A stretch of 64,000 bases of DNA, taken from the NCBI RefSeq assembly GCF_003641205.1, contig NZ_CP032762.1, forward strand, positions 558,001-622,000, given 5' to 3'. The stretch comes from Rhodococcus sp. P1Y. Lineage in GTDB: Bacteria > Actinomycetota > Actinomycetes > Mycobacteriales > Mycobacteriaceae. A program made the position numbers and the translations under genes. Each line of letters begins with the position of its first letter. Position 1 is the first letter of the stretch. The notes beneath the pieces were generated by a model, which saw only the letters and a list, made by a program, of their open reading frames with translations, was not told where the DNA came from and did no database searches. Positions 41,550 through 49,479 of the stretch are shown piece after piece.

Positions 41550-41679
41550 GCCCCCGAGCCTAGATCGCTCTACCGACACACCCGATGCGACCCACCGCCT
41601 CGAACCGATAGGCTGAACACCGAATGCAGCGCGAACGCCGCGCCGATGCCGTGTGAAGTTGACGTAAGGGGCCTTGTCG

Positions 41680-42330
41680 ATGGGGTTGTTCCGTAAGCGC
41701 AAAGGACGTGCCACTCGGAAGGCCGAGGCCAAGGCACTCAAGCACAAGGCGACGCTGGAGGCGAAGCTCGGTGCGAAGAACGAGCGCAAGCAGCTGAAGT
41801 CCATCGCGAAAGCCCAGAACAAGCTGAGCTCGGTCGAGGCGAAGTCGCAGAAGAACGTCGAGAAGGCACAGGTCGCGGCCCTCAGAGCTCAGCAGAAGGC
41901 TGCGCTGCAGGGGTCGTTCAACGCCGCATCGGTGCGCAAGTACATATCCATCGCCCGGGTGCTCATTCCGGTGCTCACTCCCATCGTCTACCGCGGTGCC
42001 GCCGTAGTGCGTGGCAAGCTCGACGAGCGCAAGGCGGGCAGGTTGGGCGTCAATCCAGCCGAGCTCGGCGAGTACAGCGGGTACGGCGCCAAGCTGAGCG
42101 CCAGAATCGCGGCCTCCGAGAAGTCGCTTGCACAGGTTGCCTCCGCGAAGTCGGACGGCGAAACCGGCAAGTTCGCCGACGCCATCTCGCAGCGACTCAC
42201 CGACCTCGGCACCGCAGTCCGCACTTCTGAGCAGATGCCTCCTGCACGCAGGAAAGCTGCCCACAACGCCATCTCCGCAGAGCTCGACGGCATCGAAGCC
42301 GATCTTCTGGCGCGACTCGGCGTCCGTTAA
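41680..42330 (+). CDS. DUF6474-family protein
   Basis: This 216-residue very basic protein has a Lys/Ala/Arg-rich N-terminal half with coiled-coil repeats (KHKATLEAKLGAKNERKQLK). It begins MGLFRKRKGRATRKAEAK, characteristic of the DUF6474 group. A short hydrophobic helix follows near residues 95-115 (VRKYISIARVLIPVLTPIVY). The C-terminus is helical and Ala-rich. ATG 41680 is preferred to TTG 41674. Function unknown; possibly a membrane- or nucleoid-associated structural protein. Confidence 0.8.
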   Translation: MGLFRKRKGRATRKAEAKALKHKATLEAKLGAKNERKQLKSIAKAQNKLSSVEAKSQKNVEKAQVAALRAQQKAALQGSFNAASVRKYISIARVLIPVLTPIVYRGAAVVRGKLDERKAGRLGVNPAELGEYSGYGAKLSARIAASEKSLAQVASAKSDGETGKFADAISQRLTDLGTAVRTSEQMPPARRKAAHNAISAELDGIEADLLARLGVR

Positions 42331-42344
42331 CCCCCCCACACCTG

Positions 42345-42863
42345 ATGACGCCTCCCGCCGCCTCGATTCGCGGCGGAGCCGTCGGTGTACTGACGGTTGC
42401 GCTCGCTGTCGCAGCCCACGGGATGGCCGACGGTGGGTACCCGTCGGGGTCGGCGGCGGTGCTGCTTCTGATCGTCGGCCTGGGCGTCGGCGCGATCGTC
42501 GCAATACCGAGTCCCCGATCCCGCGTCCGCGGCGCGTTCGCCGGACTTGCGCTCGGCCAGATTGCGTCGCACGTTGCTCTTGCGGTCGGGGTATCGCACG
42601 AGATGGCGCACGCGCACTCCCTCCTGCCCAGCCCGGGCATGCTCGGCTTCCACCTCGCGGCTTCGGCGGTCACCGCAGCGTTGCTGTGTGCGGCCGAGAG
42701 CCTGTACGGGCCGCTGACCTCCATCGTCCGTGCAGTTCTGGACCCCCCGCTTCCTCTTCCCCAGCGCGTAGGCGCGCTGATCGCAACCGGCGACCACGAC
42801 GGCGCCTCGTTCCATCTTCTGTCGAACTCGATCTCGAGACGTGGCCCTCCCCTGTCGGTATGA
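42345..42863 (+). CDS. Small membrane protein upstream of the copper module
   Basis: This 172-residue protein has about four hydrophobic segments (residues about 12-28, 36-55, 68-85 and 100-120). Histidine-rich loops, HEMAHAHSLLPSPGM and HVALAVGVSH, could bind metal. It starts 14 bp after the DUF6474 stop and ends 49 bp before ycnI. The family was not recognised. Its place ahead of YcnI, CopC and CopD suggests a copper-related role, but this is inference. Confidence 0.65.
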   Translation: MTPPAASIRGGAVGVLTVALAVAAHGMADGGYPSGSAAVLLLIVGLGVGAIVAIPSPRSRVRGAFAGLALGQIASHVALAVGVSHEMAHAHSLLPSPGMLGFHLAASAVTAALLCAAESLYGPLTSIVRAVLDPPLPLPQRVGALIATGDHDGASFHLLSNSISRRGPPLSV

Positions 42864-42912
42864 CTCCGACAATTAACTGCCACAGTACTTTTCGAGAAAG
42901 AACCCAGTAGAC

Positions 42913-43578
42913 ATGAATACCTTCCTTCGCCGCGCCTCCGTCCTCGCAGGTGTCACGTCACTCGCACTTGCCGTCGGTGCAGGCGCTGCGTCCGCGCACG
43001 TCGTCGTCTCCGCACCCGGCGCCGAACAGGGCGGCTACACCGTCCTGACCTTTCGAGTCCCCACCGAATCCGACACAGCCGCAACAACGTCGGTGAAGGT
43101 CGAGCTCCCAGGCCTCAACTCGGCACGCACCCAGCCGCTTCCGGGATGGACATCGGTCGTCGACAAGAACGCCGAAGGCCTCGCGACGGCAGTGACATGG
43201 ACCGCTGGGCCGGGCGCCGAGGTGCTTCCCGGCCAGTTCCAGCAGTTCTTGCTTTCGGCTGGACCCCTTCCCGAGGAAGAGTCCGTCAGCTTCCCGGCGA
43301 CCCAGACCTACAACGACGGTGAGATCGTCGAATGGAACGAGGAGCCTGCCGCCGACGGAAGTGAGCCCGAAAAGCCGGCTCCCACATTGGAGCTCGCCGC
43401 CGCCACCGAAGAGTCCGACGCTCACGGCGCCACTGCCGCGACCACCGAGGCATCCGGCCAGTCCGAATCCTCCGAGTCCGACACCACTGCGCGCTGGATC
43501 GCCGGCGTCGCACTGGTTCTCGGCGCGATCGGCGCTGCGCTCGGCATCGGTGCGACCGTTCGGAGCCGCCGTTCATGA
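42913..43578 (+). CDS. YcnI-family copper-associated protein (DUF1775)
   Basis: This 221-residue exported protein has a signal peptide ending ASA, so the mature protein begins HVVVSAPGAEQGGYTVLTFR with an N-terminal histidine, the known copper ligand of YcnI. A conserved middle (FRVPTESDTAATTSVKVELP) and FPATQTYNDGEIVEWNEEP belong to DUF1775. A membrane segment near 190-212 anchors the C-terminus. It overlaps copC by 4 bases (ATGA). Role: copper acquisition or handling in the envelope. Confidence 0.92.
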   Translation: MNTFLRRASVLAGVTSLALAVGAGAASAHVVVSAPGAEQGGYTVLTFRVPTESDTAATTSVKVELPGLNSARTQPLPGWTSVVDKNAEGLATAVTWTAGPGAEVLPGQFQQFLLSAGPLPEEESVSFPATQTYNDGEIVEWNEEPAADGSEPEKPAPTLELAAATEESDAHGATAATTEASGQSESSESDTTARWIAGVALVLGAIGAALGIGATVRSRRS

Positions 43579-44087
43579 GAAAGTTCATCGTCGCAGCGAT
43601 AGCAGTGACTGCGCTGCTCGTCGGAGCACCGACAGCGTCGGCGCACTCGGTGGTCACCGGATCCAACCCGGCCGACGGAGCCGAGGTGGCGACCGGCCCC
43701 GCACAGGTGTCCATCTCCTTCAACGAGGTTCCACAATCGAAGTTCGCCACGCTGAACGTGGTCGGGCCCGACGGCAACCTGTGGTCGAAAGGCGACCCGC
43801 GGATCGAAGGCCAGAGTGTCGTGGTCGACGTCGGTGAGCTCGGTCCTGCAGGGGACTACACCATTGCGTACCGTGTCACCTCGGCCGACGGCCATCCCAT
43901 CAGCGGCACACTGGGGTTCACGCTGACCGAGGAGGGCTCGGGGACACCGGGTGCCGCGGCCGATTCCTCTGCAACCGAGGATTCCGAGGGTGGCGGCGGA
44001 CTGCCGGTATGGCCGTTCCTCGTCTTCGGCGTTCTCGTGTTCGGTGGGGTCCTGGCCTTCTCGCTTCGCAAGCCCAAGGGCGCGTAA
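43575..44087 (+). CDS. copC: CopC-domain copper-binding protein
   Basis: This 170-residue exported protein has a signal peptide ending ASA, then mature HSVVTGSNPADGAEV with the N-terminal histidine copper ligand, and a central IAYRVTSADGHPISGTLGF that supplies D/H ligands. A single membrane helix at residues 142-160 tethers it (VWPFLVFGVLVFGGVLAF). It is the usual partner of CopD. ATG 43575 overlaps the ycnI stop. Confidence 0.93.
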   Translation: MRKFIVAAIAVTALLVGAPTASAHSVVTGSNPADGAEVATGPAQVSISFNEVPQSKFATLNVVGPDGNLWSKGDPRIEGQSVVVDVGELGPAGDYTIAYRVTSADGHPISGTLGFTLTEEGSGTPGAAADSSATEDSEGGGGLPVWPFLVFGVLVFGGVLAFSLRKPKGA

Positions 44088-44093
44088 CCGAAC

Positions 44094-45014
44094 ATGTTCC
44101 GTCGGTGGTGGACTGTCACTGCCGTCGCGACGGGCATTGTCGGGGTGGGCATTGCGTGGTTGCTTGCGCGTCCTGATGGGCCGGACCCGTCAGCGCTTCT
44201 CCGAGTAATCGCCGACTGCCTCGGTGCTACGGCACTCGGGCTCGGTCTGCTTCGTACCGGCTTGTTTCCGGTACGAAGCAGACCGCCCATCTGGCGTGTC
44301 ACGGCTGTCGTCGCGGGTGGGTGGACAGCCGTCGAGGCCGCGTTGATCGTCATGTCGGCGGTCGAATCGCTCGGCGGCGGCATCGGGAATCTGACGGTGT
44401 CCACGTTCGGCGCATATCTCACGGACATCACCGTCGGGCAGCTCGGTCTGGTGACCGTGATGTGCACGGCAACTGCGTGTGTGTACGCGCTCTGGGCGTT
44501 TCGTACGGGAACCGACACGTCGTCGATTCCCGTTGTCGCTCTTGCTGTCGTGGCGCTCGTCGCGCGCCCGGTCACCGGGCACATGTCTCAGCAGGTGTTC
44601 GGTGCGTTGATAGTTTCGGCCCACTCCGTGGCCGCCGCGGTCTGGCTCGGTGTGCTCGCCGCGATGGCACTGACGTTGCGCGCCAAAGGTGCATGGGCGT
44701 CGATGCTGCCGGTGTACTCGCGGCTCGCTTGGTGGTCGGTGTGGATTCTCGCGGTCACGGGGGCCGTGAACGCAGCCGTCAAGCTGGGCGGACTCGGAGC
44801 TCTGGTCGACACCGGATACGGGCGGATCGTGCTCGCGAAAACCGTGCTGCTGGTGATTCTGGTGTTGCTCGCACGACGACTACGGGCCACCTGGCTCGTC
44901 TCGGTCGCAGCCCACCGGACCAAGGCCGACGAGTCGACCGTGCGTGCAGCGGTGCATGTGTGCATCCTCACGCTGGCGTTCGGACTCGCTGCGGCGCTGG
45001 CCACGACGGCGTGA
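44094..45014 (+). CDS. CopD-family copper transport membrane protein
   Basis: This 306-residue protein has about eight membrane segments, as in CopD/YcnJ. It has SAHSVAAAVWLGVLAAM (conserved H and W) and STFGAYLTDITVGQLGLV, and ends with a long hydrophobic helix. It begins 7 bp after copC, so it is the last gene of a ycnI-copC-copD operon. It probably moves copper across the membrane with CopC; direction (import) is inferred from the family. Confidence 0.87.
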   Translation: MFRRWWTVTAVATGIVGVGIAWLLARPDGPDPSALLRVIADCLGATALGLGLLRTGLFPVRSRPPIWRVTAVVAGGWTAVEAALIVMSAVESLGGGIGNLTVSTFGAYLTDITVGQLGLVTVMCTATACVYALWAFRTGTDTSSIPVVALAVVALVARPVTGHMSQQVFGALIVSAHSVAAAVWLGVLAAMALTLRAKGAWASMLPVYSRLAWWSVWILAVTGAVNAAVKLGGLGALVDTGYGRIVLAKTVLLVILVLLARRLRATWLVSVAAHRTKADESTVRAAVHVCILTLAFGLAAALATTA

Positions 45015-45117
45015 GGCACGGCGTTCACCACTGAGTAACCGGACGTTGTCCGAGTTGTCCGAAGAACGACGCCTCCGTGAGCGACGATCGCGCTTCCTTC
45101 GCTCGTCAGGAGACACC

Positions 45118-46140
45118 TTGAACACCGCGCGCCGACTCCTCGTGGCCTCAGTCGCATCCATTGCCATGACCGCAGGTCTGTCTGCATGCTCTGAACCTGC
45201 CGAACCGGAGGCATCGTCGTCCGGCGGTGACGGCACTCTCACCGTCTACACCTCCGAGCCGCAGGCCAAGATCGACGCACTCAATGCCGAATTCACGGCG
45301 GCCAACCCTGGCATCGAAGTCCAGGTCTACCGTGCCGGTACCGGAGACCTCAACGCTCGCATCGCATCCGAGCGCGAAACCGGCAAGATCGGCGCCGACG
45401 TGCTCCTCGCCGCCGATGCGCCGACCTTCGAAGGCTACAAGGACGAAAACCTGCTGGTTCAGTACACGCCTACAGATGTCGAGGCGCTGAACGCCGACAT
45501 AGTCGACCCCGACGGGTATTACGTCGGCACTCGAATCATCCCGACGGTCATCGCCTACAACACCGGCGCGGTCACCGAACCGCCTACGTCGTGGCAGGAT
45601 CTCGCCGACCCGAAGTACAAGGGGCAGATCACTCTTCCCAACCCGGACGTGTCGGGCGCCGCGGCATACAACACGGCCGTGTGGCTCGGTGAAGAGTCGC
45701 TGGGTCAGCCCTGGCTCGAAGGACTCGCTGCCAACGAACCCGTCGTCGCCGAAAGCAACGGCCCCGTCGGGCAATCCGTCGCCGCAGGCACCCAGCCCAT
45801 CGGCATCGTGGTGGACTATCTGGTCCGCGAACTGGCCGAGAAGGGTTCACCCATCGCCCTGGAATACCCCACCGACGGCGTTCCGTACATCTCGCAGCCC
45901 GCAGGCATCTTCGCCGACGGCGCCAACCAGGAAGCCGCGAAGAAATACGTCGACTTCCTCGTCAGCAAGCGTGGCCAAGAAGTTGCCGTCGAACAGCAGT
46001 ACCTTCCAGTCCGCGACGACGTCGGAACGCCGGAAGGCGCACCGGCACTCGCTGATCTGAACCTACTGAACCCGGACCTGGCGCAGATCACCGCATCCCA
46101 GCCCGAGGCCGTGAAGAGGTTCAACGAGCTTGTCGGCTGA
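45118..46140 (+). CDS. ABC transporter substrate-binding lipoprotein (Fbp/iron(III) type)
   Basis: This 340-residue lipoprotein (signal ending LSAC, cysteine about residue 24) has the SBP fold of the ferric-binding group: LTVYTSEPQAKIDALNAEFT at the N-terminus and VLLAADAPTFEGYKDENLL. The YVGTRIIPTVIAYNTGAV segment and YLVRELAEKGSPIALEYPTD near residue 225 are typical. The TTG start at 45118 has AGGAGA 4-9 bases upstream. It is first of an importer operon with permease and ATPase. Ferric iron is the likely substrate; aminophosphonate is an alternative. Confidence 0.85.
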   Translation: MNTARRLLVASVASIAMTAGLSACSEPAEPEASSSGGDGTLTVYTSEPQAKIDALNAEFTAANPGIEVQVYRAGTGDLNARIASERETGKIGADVLLAADAPTFEGYKDENLLVQYTPTDVEALNADIVDPDGYYVGTRIIPTVIAYNTGAVTEPPTSWQDLADPKYKGQITLPNPDVSGAAAYNTAVWLGEESLGQPWLEGLAANEPVVAESNGPVGQSVAAGTQPIGIVVDYLVRELAEKGSPIALEYPTDGVPYISQPAGIFADGANQEAAKKYVDFLVSKRGQEVAVEQQYLPVRDDVGTPEGAPALADLNLLNPDLAQITASQPEAVKRFNELVG

Positions 46141-46156
46141 TGTGAGGCGCTTCGCG

Positions 46157-46202
46157 CATGTGAACGAAAGTACATAGCCCACTATGTATTGTCGTTCACA
46201 TG
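46157..46202. promoter_or_regulatory. 46-bp imperfect palindrome between SBP and permease genes
   Basis: Outer arms CATGTGAACGA (46157-46167) and TCGTTCACATG (46192-46202) and inner arms TACATAG (46171-46177) and CTATGTA (46182-46188) are perfectly complementary. As RNA it forms a long hairpin that ends 2 bases before the GTG at 46205 and contains the alternative ATG at 46184. It could be an attenuator, a processing site that sets the SBP:permease ratio, or an operator. Confidence 0.7.
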
Positions 46203-46204
46203 GG

Positions 46205-47821
46205 GTGACCAGCCTCTCCCTGACCCGGGCCGCTCTGTGGCTCGTCGTCACCGCAATGATCCTTGTCCCGATCGCAGCCGTTGTCTCGATCGGGCTGGGT
46301 GGCAATCACGTTGCCGAGCTTCTCGACGCCGGAATCGTCGACGCGGCAATCAACAGTCTCGTCTCGGCGGGGTTGTCGGCGTTGTTCGCGGTGGTAATTG
46401 CCGTCGCGATGGCGCTGATTCTGGATCGAACGGATCTGCCAGGTCGCTCGGTCCTTCGGCTGGTTCTCCTGAGCCCGTTGCTGATTCCGCCCTTTGTCGG
46501 TGCGATCGCATGGACCGGATTGCTCGGCCCCAGTGGGACGATCAACAAGTTCTGGGCGTCACATTTCTCAGGTCCGCTGTGGAACATCTACGGCGGCGAC
46601 GGCGTCGTATTTCTACTGACGGTCCATTCGTATCCGCTCGCCTACCTCATCATCGCTGCCGCGCTGCGGCGCATCCCCAGCGATCTGGAGGAAGCAGCCC
46701 GGATATCCGGCGCACGTCCGATGCGTGCACTGACCGACGTCACCCTTCCACTGTTGCGGACGGCAGCCGTCGCGTCGTTCACGCTGGTCGCGGTGTCGAA
46801 CCTCGCCGATTTCGGTATACCTGCGCTCGTGGGACTTCCCGACCGTTACGTGACGCTGTCGACGATGATCTATCGCTTCATTCAATCCGGCACGGTGGCA
46901 AAGCCTCTCGAAGTGGTATCAGCCATCGGCATCGTCCTGCTCCTGCTCGCCGTCGTGGCAGTGGCGCTGGACCGCCTGCTCGGACGACGCGGTGCCGCCG
47001 TCGACGGTCCGTCCACGCCAGCTCAGCGTCTCGCGTTGGGGCGCAATCGCATTCCGGCTGGCGCAGTCGTGTGGATGCTGGCACTTGCGGTGACCGCGCT
47101 GCCAATTCTGTCGCTGGCGTCACAGGCGCTCCTGCCCGCACCCGGCGTTCCGTTCACGTGGGCAAATCTGACCATGGACAGTATCGTCGGCGCCGTTACC
47201 GCACCCGGAACCGTTGTCGGAATTCGGAATTCGATATTTCTCGCAGTGGGAGCCGCAGTGATCTGCGGCGTGGTCGGCCTTGCTCTCGGAGTCGTGGTCA
47301 CCCGAACCAGATCCCGCGACAACGTCGGCCTCGACCTCGTCGCCATGCTTCCGCAAGCCATACCGGGCCTGGTCATCGCAGTCGGCTGGTTGATCGTGGG
47401 CCGCTACACGGGATTGTTCGATACGCGGTGGGTCATCCTGTGTGCCTACGTCATGGCGTTCTTGGCGATCGTGGTGCAGGCGGTACGGGCACCCCTTCAA
47501 GCGACGCCACCTGCGCTCGAAGAAGTTGCGCGCTCGTCGGGAGCCTCACCGATGCGCGCGCTGTACGACGTGTCGTGGAAGCTGGCCATCCCAGCGGCAG
47601 TGACAGGCGGCGTACTGGTGGCCCTGACGGCAGTGCGCGAGCTGACCATGTCGGTGTTGCTCGTGGCACCAGGAACTCAGACCCTCGGTGTGTCGATTTT
47701 CAACTTGCAGCAGGCCGGCGACTACAACGCAGCCGCAGCGCTGTCTCTGCTCGTCGCACTCGCCGGAATCGCGGGACTCGGTCTCGTCGCGGGTGTCACC
47801 GATCGAAAGAAGACTTCCTGA
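46205..47821 (+). CDS. ABC transporter permease (FbpB/ThiP-like, two fused halves)
   Basis: This protein has 538 residues with about twelve membrane segments arranged as two related six-helix halves, each with an EAA loop: LEEAARISGARPMRALTDVT near residue 160 and LEEVARSSGASPMRALYDVS near 440. This architecture is typical of FbpB/AfuB/ThiP permeases. The GTG start at 46205 is chosen because ATG 46184 lies inside a hairpin and adds only a short non-homologous stretch. The gene meets the ATPase gene with a one-base overlap (TGATG). Confidence 0.85.
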   Translation: MTSLSLTRAALWLVVTAMILVPIAAVVSIGLGGNHVAELLDAGIVDAAINSLVSAGLSALFAVVIAVAMALILDRTDLPGRSVLRLVLLSPLLIPPFVGAIAWTGLLGPSGTINKFWASHFSGPLWNIYGGDGVVFLLTVHSYPLAYLIIAAALRRIPSDLEEAARISGARPMRALTDVTLPLLRTAAVASFTLVAVSNLADFGIPALVGLPDRYVTLSTMIYRFIQSGTVAKPLEVVSAIGIVLLLLAVVAVALDRLLGRRGAAVDGPSTPAQRLALGRNRIPAGAVVWMLALAVTALPILSLASQALLPAPGVPFTWANLTMDSIVGAVTAPGTVVGIRNSIFLAVGAAVICGVVGLALGVVVTRTRSRDNVGLDLVAMLPQAIPGLVIAVGWLIVGRYTGLFDTRWVILCAYVMAFLAIVVQAVRAPLQATPPALEEVARSSGASPMRALYDVSWKLAIPAAVTGGVLVALTAVRELTMSVLLVAPGTQTLGVSIFNLQQAGDYNAAAALSLLVALAGIAGLGLVAGVTDRKKTS

Positions 47822-48867
47822 TGTCCACTATCTCGCTCGACGCCGTAGACCTGGAGTATCCAGGCGGTTCTGTCGGTCTGGCAGCGATAGACCTGCACAT
47901 CGACGACGGCGAGTTCCTTGCGCTCGTCGGACCGTCGGGTTCGGGCAAGACCACGCTCCTACGCACCGTCGCAGGGTTTTTGGAGCCCACTTCTGGCACG
48001 GTCACCATCGGCGGCGACGTCGTTGCGGGACGCGGCGCTTCGGTTGCCCCCGAGCACCGCGGTCTCGGAATGGTCTTCCAGCAACACGCGCTGTGGCCGC
48101 ACCGCACCGTCGGGAAGAACGTCGCCTATCCGTTGGAGCTCGCCGGAATGTCTCGCTCCGATCGCAAGAAGCGCGTCGCCGACGTCCTGGAACTCGTCGG
48201 ACTTCCCGGCTTGGAATCTCGCAATCCGGCGACGCTGTCGGGCGGCCAACGTCAGCGGGTGGCGCTCGCCCGAGCCTTGGTGCGGTCGCCACGAGCTCTG
48301 TTACTCGACGAAGCACTCGCGGCGCTGGACGAGCCCTTGCGCGACCGACTCAGGCTCGAACTCCGCTCCCTGACGCGTGCCGCAGAACTCACCGTCGTCC
48401 ATGTCACTCACGATCGTTCCGAGGCACTTGCGTTGGCCGACCGAGTAGCGGTGCTCGACGGCGGCCGGATCGCCCAGATCGGAACGCCGGAGGAGCTGGT
48501 GACGAGGCCTGCGTCGGCGTTCGTCGCAAGTTTTCTCTCCGACGCCAACGTCATCTCCGGTGTCATCGACGGCGGCCGATTCCATGCCGACGATCATCCC
48601 CTCGAACTGACAGTGGATGTCATCGAGAACGCGCGTGATGGTCGGGGCTCCTTGGCCGTGCTGCCTGCCGACCTCTCGTTGAGCTCGGGCTTCCCCCATG
48701 ACTGCGGGGCCGGTGTCGTGACGTCGTCACTGTTCGGGCGCGAGACCAGCGATGTGGTCGTCCTGTCGCACGGTCGGTCGTTCCGTTGCTCGGTGCGCGG
48801 GCCGAGGCCGTCCGTCGGTGACGAAGTCACCATCACCGTCGAGCGCGGGCTGTTCGACCCGGCGTAA
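47821..48867 (+). CDS. ABC transporter ATPase (FbpC/PotA type)
   Basis: This 348-residue protein has Walker A GPSGSGKTTLLRT near residue 40, a Q-loop at VFQQHALWPHRTV, the ABC signature LSGGQRQRVALARAL near 135, Walker B ALLLDEALAALDEPLR and the H-loop VVHVTHDRSEAL. Beyond about residue 235 is a regulatory C-terminal domain of the TOBE type. It energises the permease and SBP upstream. The stop is followed by the MarR operator region. Confidence 0.95.
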   Translation: MSTISLDAVDLEYPGGSVGLAAIDLHIDDGEFLALVGPSGSGKTTLLRTVAGFLEPTSGTVTIGGDVVAGRGASVAPEHRGLGMVFQQHALWPHRTVGKNVAYPLELAGMSRSDRKKRVADVLELVGLPGLESRNPATLSGGQRQRVALARALVRSPRALLLDEALAALDEPLRDRLRLELRSLTRAAELTVVHVTHDRSEALALADRVAVLDGGRIAQIGTPEELVTRPASAFVASFLSDANVISGVIDGGRFHADDHPLELTVDVIENARDGRGSLAVLPADLSLSSGFPHDCGAGVVTSSLFGRETSDVVVLSHGRSFRCSVRGPRPSVGDEVTITVERGLFDPA

Positions 48868-48917
48868 ACAGGGCTGAGCTGGGGAACCTCGTCCAGGGTC
48901 CTTAGTGTGACTCACGA

Positions 48918-48945
48918 GATAGGTAAAATAGTTGTTTACCTCATC
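48918..48945. promoter_or_regulatory. Probable MarR operator
   Basis: AGGTAAA (48921-48927) and TTTACCT (48935-48941) form an inverted repeat with a 7-base spacer, extended by GAT and ATC flanks, in an AT-rich tract upstream of the MarR-type gene at 49001. Such spaced dyads are the usual MarR target. Autoregulation of the MarR-exporter operon is inferred. Confidence 0.6.
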
Positions 48946-49000
48946 TATTTATCTATATGGTTGCGGACAGCAAGTAATTGACCCAACCGTTGGAGCACTC

Positions 49001-49474
49001 ATGGCAGTAAGAACAACCACCGCGGAGGCGTTGGTCGAAGAGGTTTTCCTCTTCGGACGCGCGCTCAAGCGGGCCGTGACCACCGGAGATGAGGCGTCAC
49101 CGCTGCCGCAGGCACTGACCGGAGTACTGGCCATCCTCGCGACCGAAGGTGAATGCAGACAGACCGACCTCGCCAACAGGCTCTGCGTCAGCCAGTCCGC
49201 CCTCAGCCGGCAGATCGCAGACCTGGTGGATCTCGGATACATCGACCGAACCCCCGATCCCGACGACAAGCGCGCATCCCGAGTTCGTGTCTCGTCCGAA
49301 GGCGGGGAAAAGCTCAAGGTCATCTGGGACCTTCGCGCGAATCGACTGCGCGAAATGTTGAGCGAGTGGAGCGAGACGGAGGCGCTTTCCGCCCTCGATT
49401 CGATCCAAAAGCTCAACAACACATTCAACGAAGACGCGCAGGACACAGCGCACTTGAAACTGATTGCGAGATAA
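49001..49474 (+). CDS. MarR-family transcriptional regulator
   Basis: This 157-residue winged-helix regulator has the ALVEEVFLFGRALKRAV dimer helix, then TDLANRLCVSQSALSRQIADLVDLGYIDRTPDPDDKRASRV (HTH, recognition helix and wing with the conserved D-x-R). The ATG at 49001 follows GGAGCACTC; a longer in-frame start lies in the AT-rich operator zone. It is separated by 5 bp from the DHA2 exporter gene, which it probably represses until an efflux substrate binds. Confidence 0.93.
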   Translation: MAVRTTTAEALVEEVFLFGRALKRAVTTGDEASPLPQALTGVLAILATEGECRQTDLANRLCVSQSALSRQIADLVDLGYIDRTPDPDDKRASRVRVSSEGGEKLKVIWDLRANRLREMLSEWSETEALSALDSIQKLNNTFNEDAQDTAHLKLIAR

Positions 49475-49479
49475 GACAG

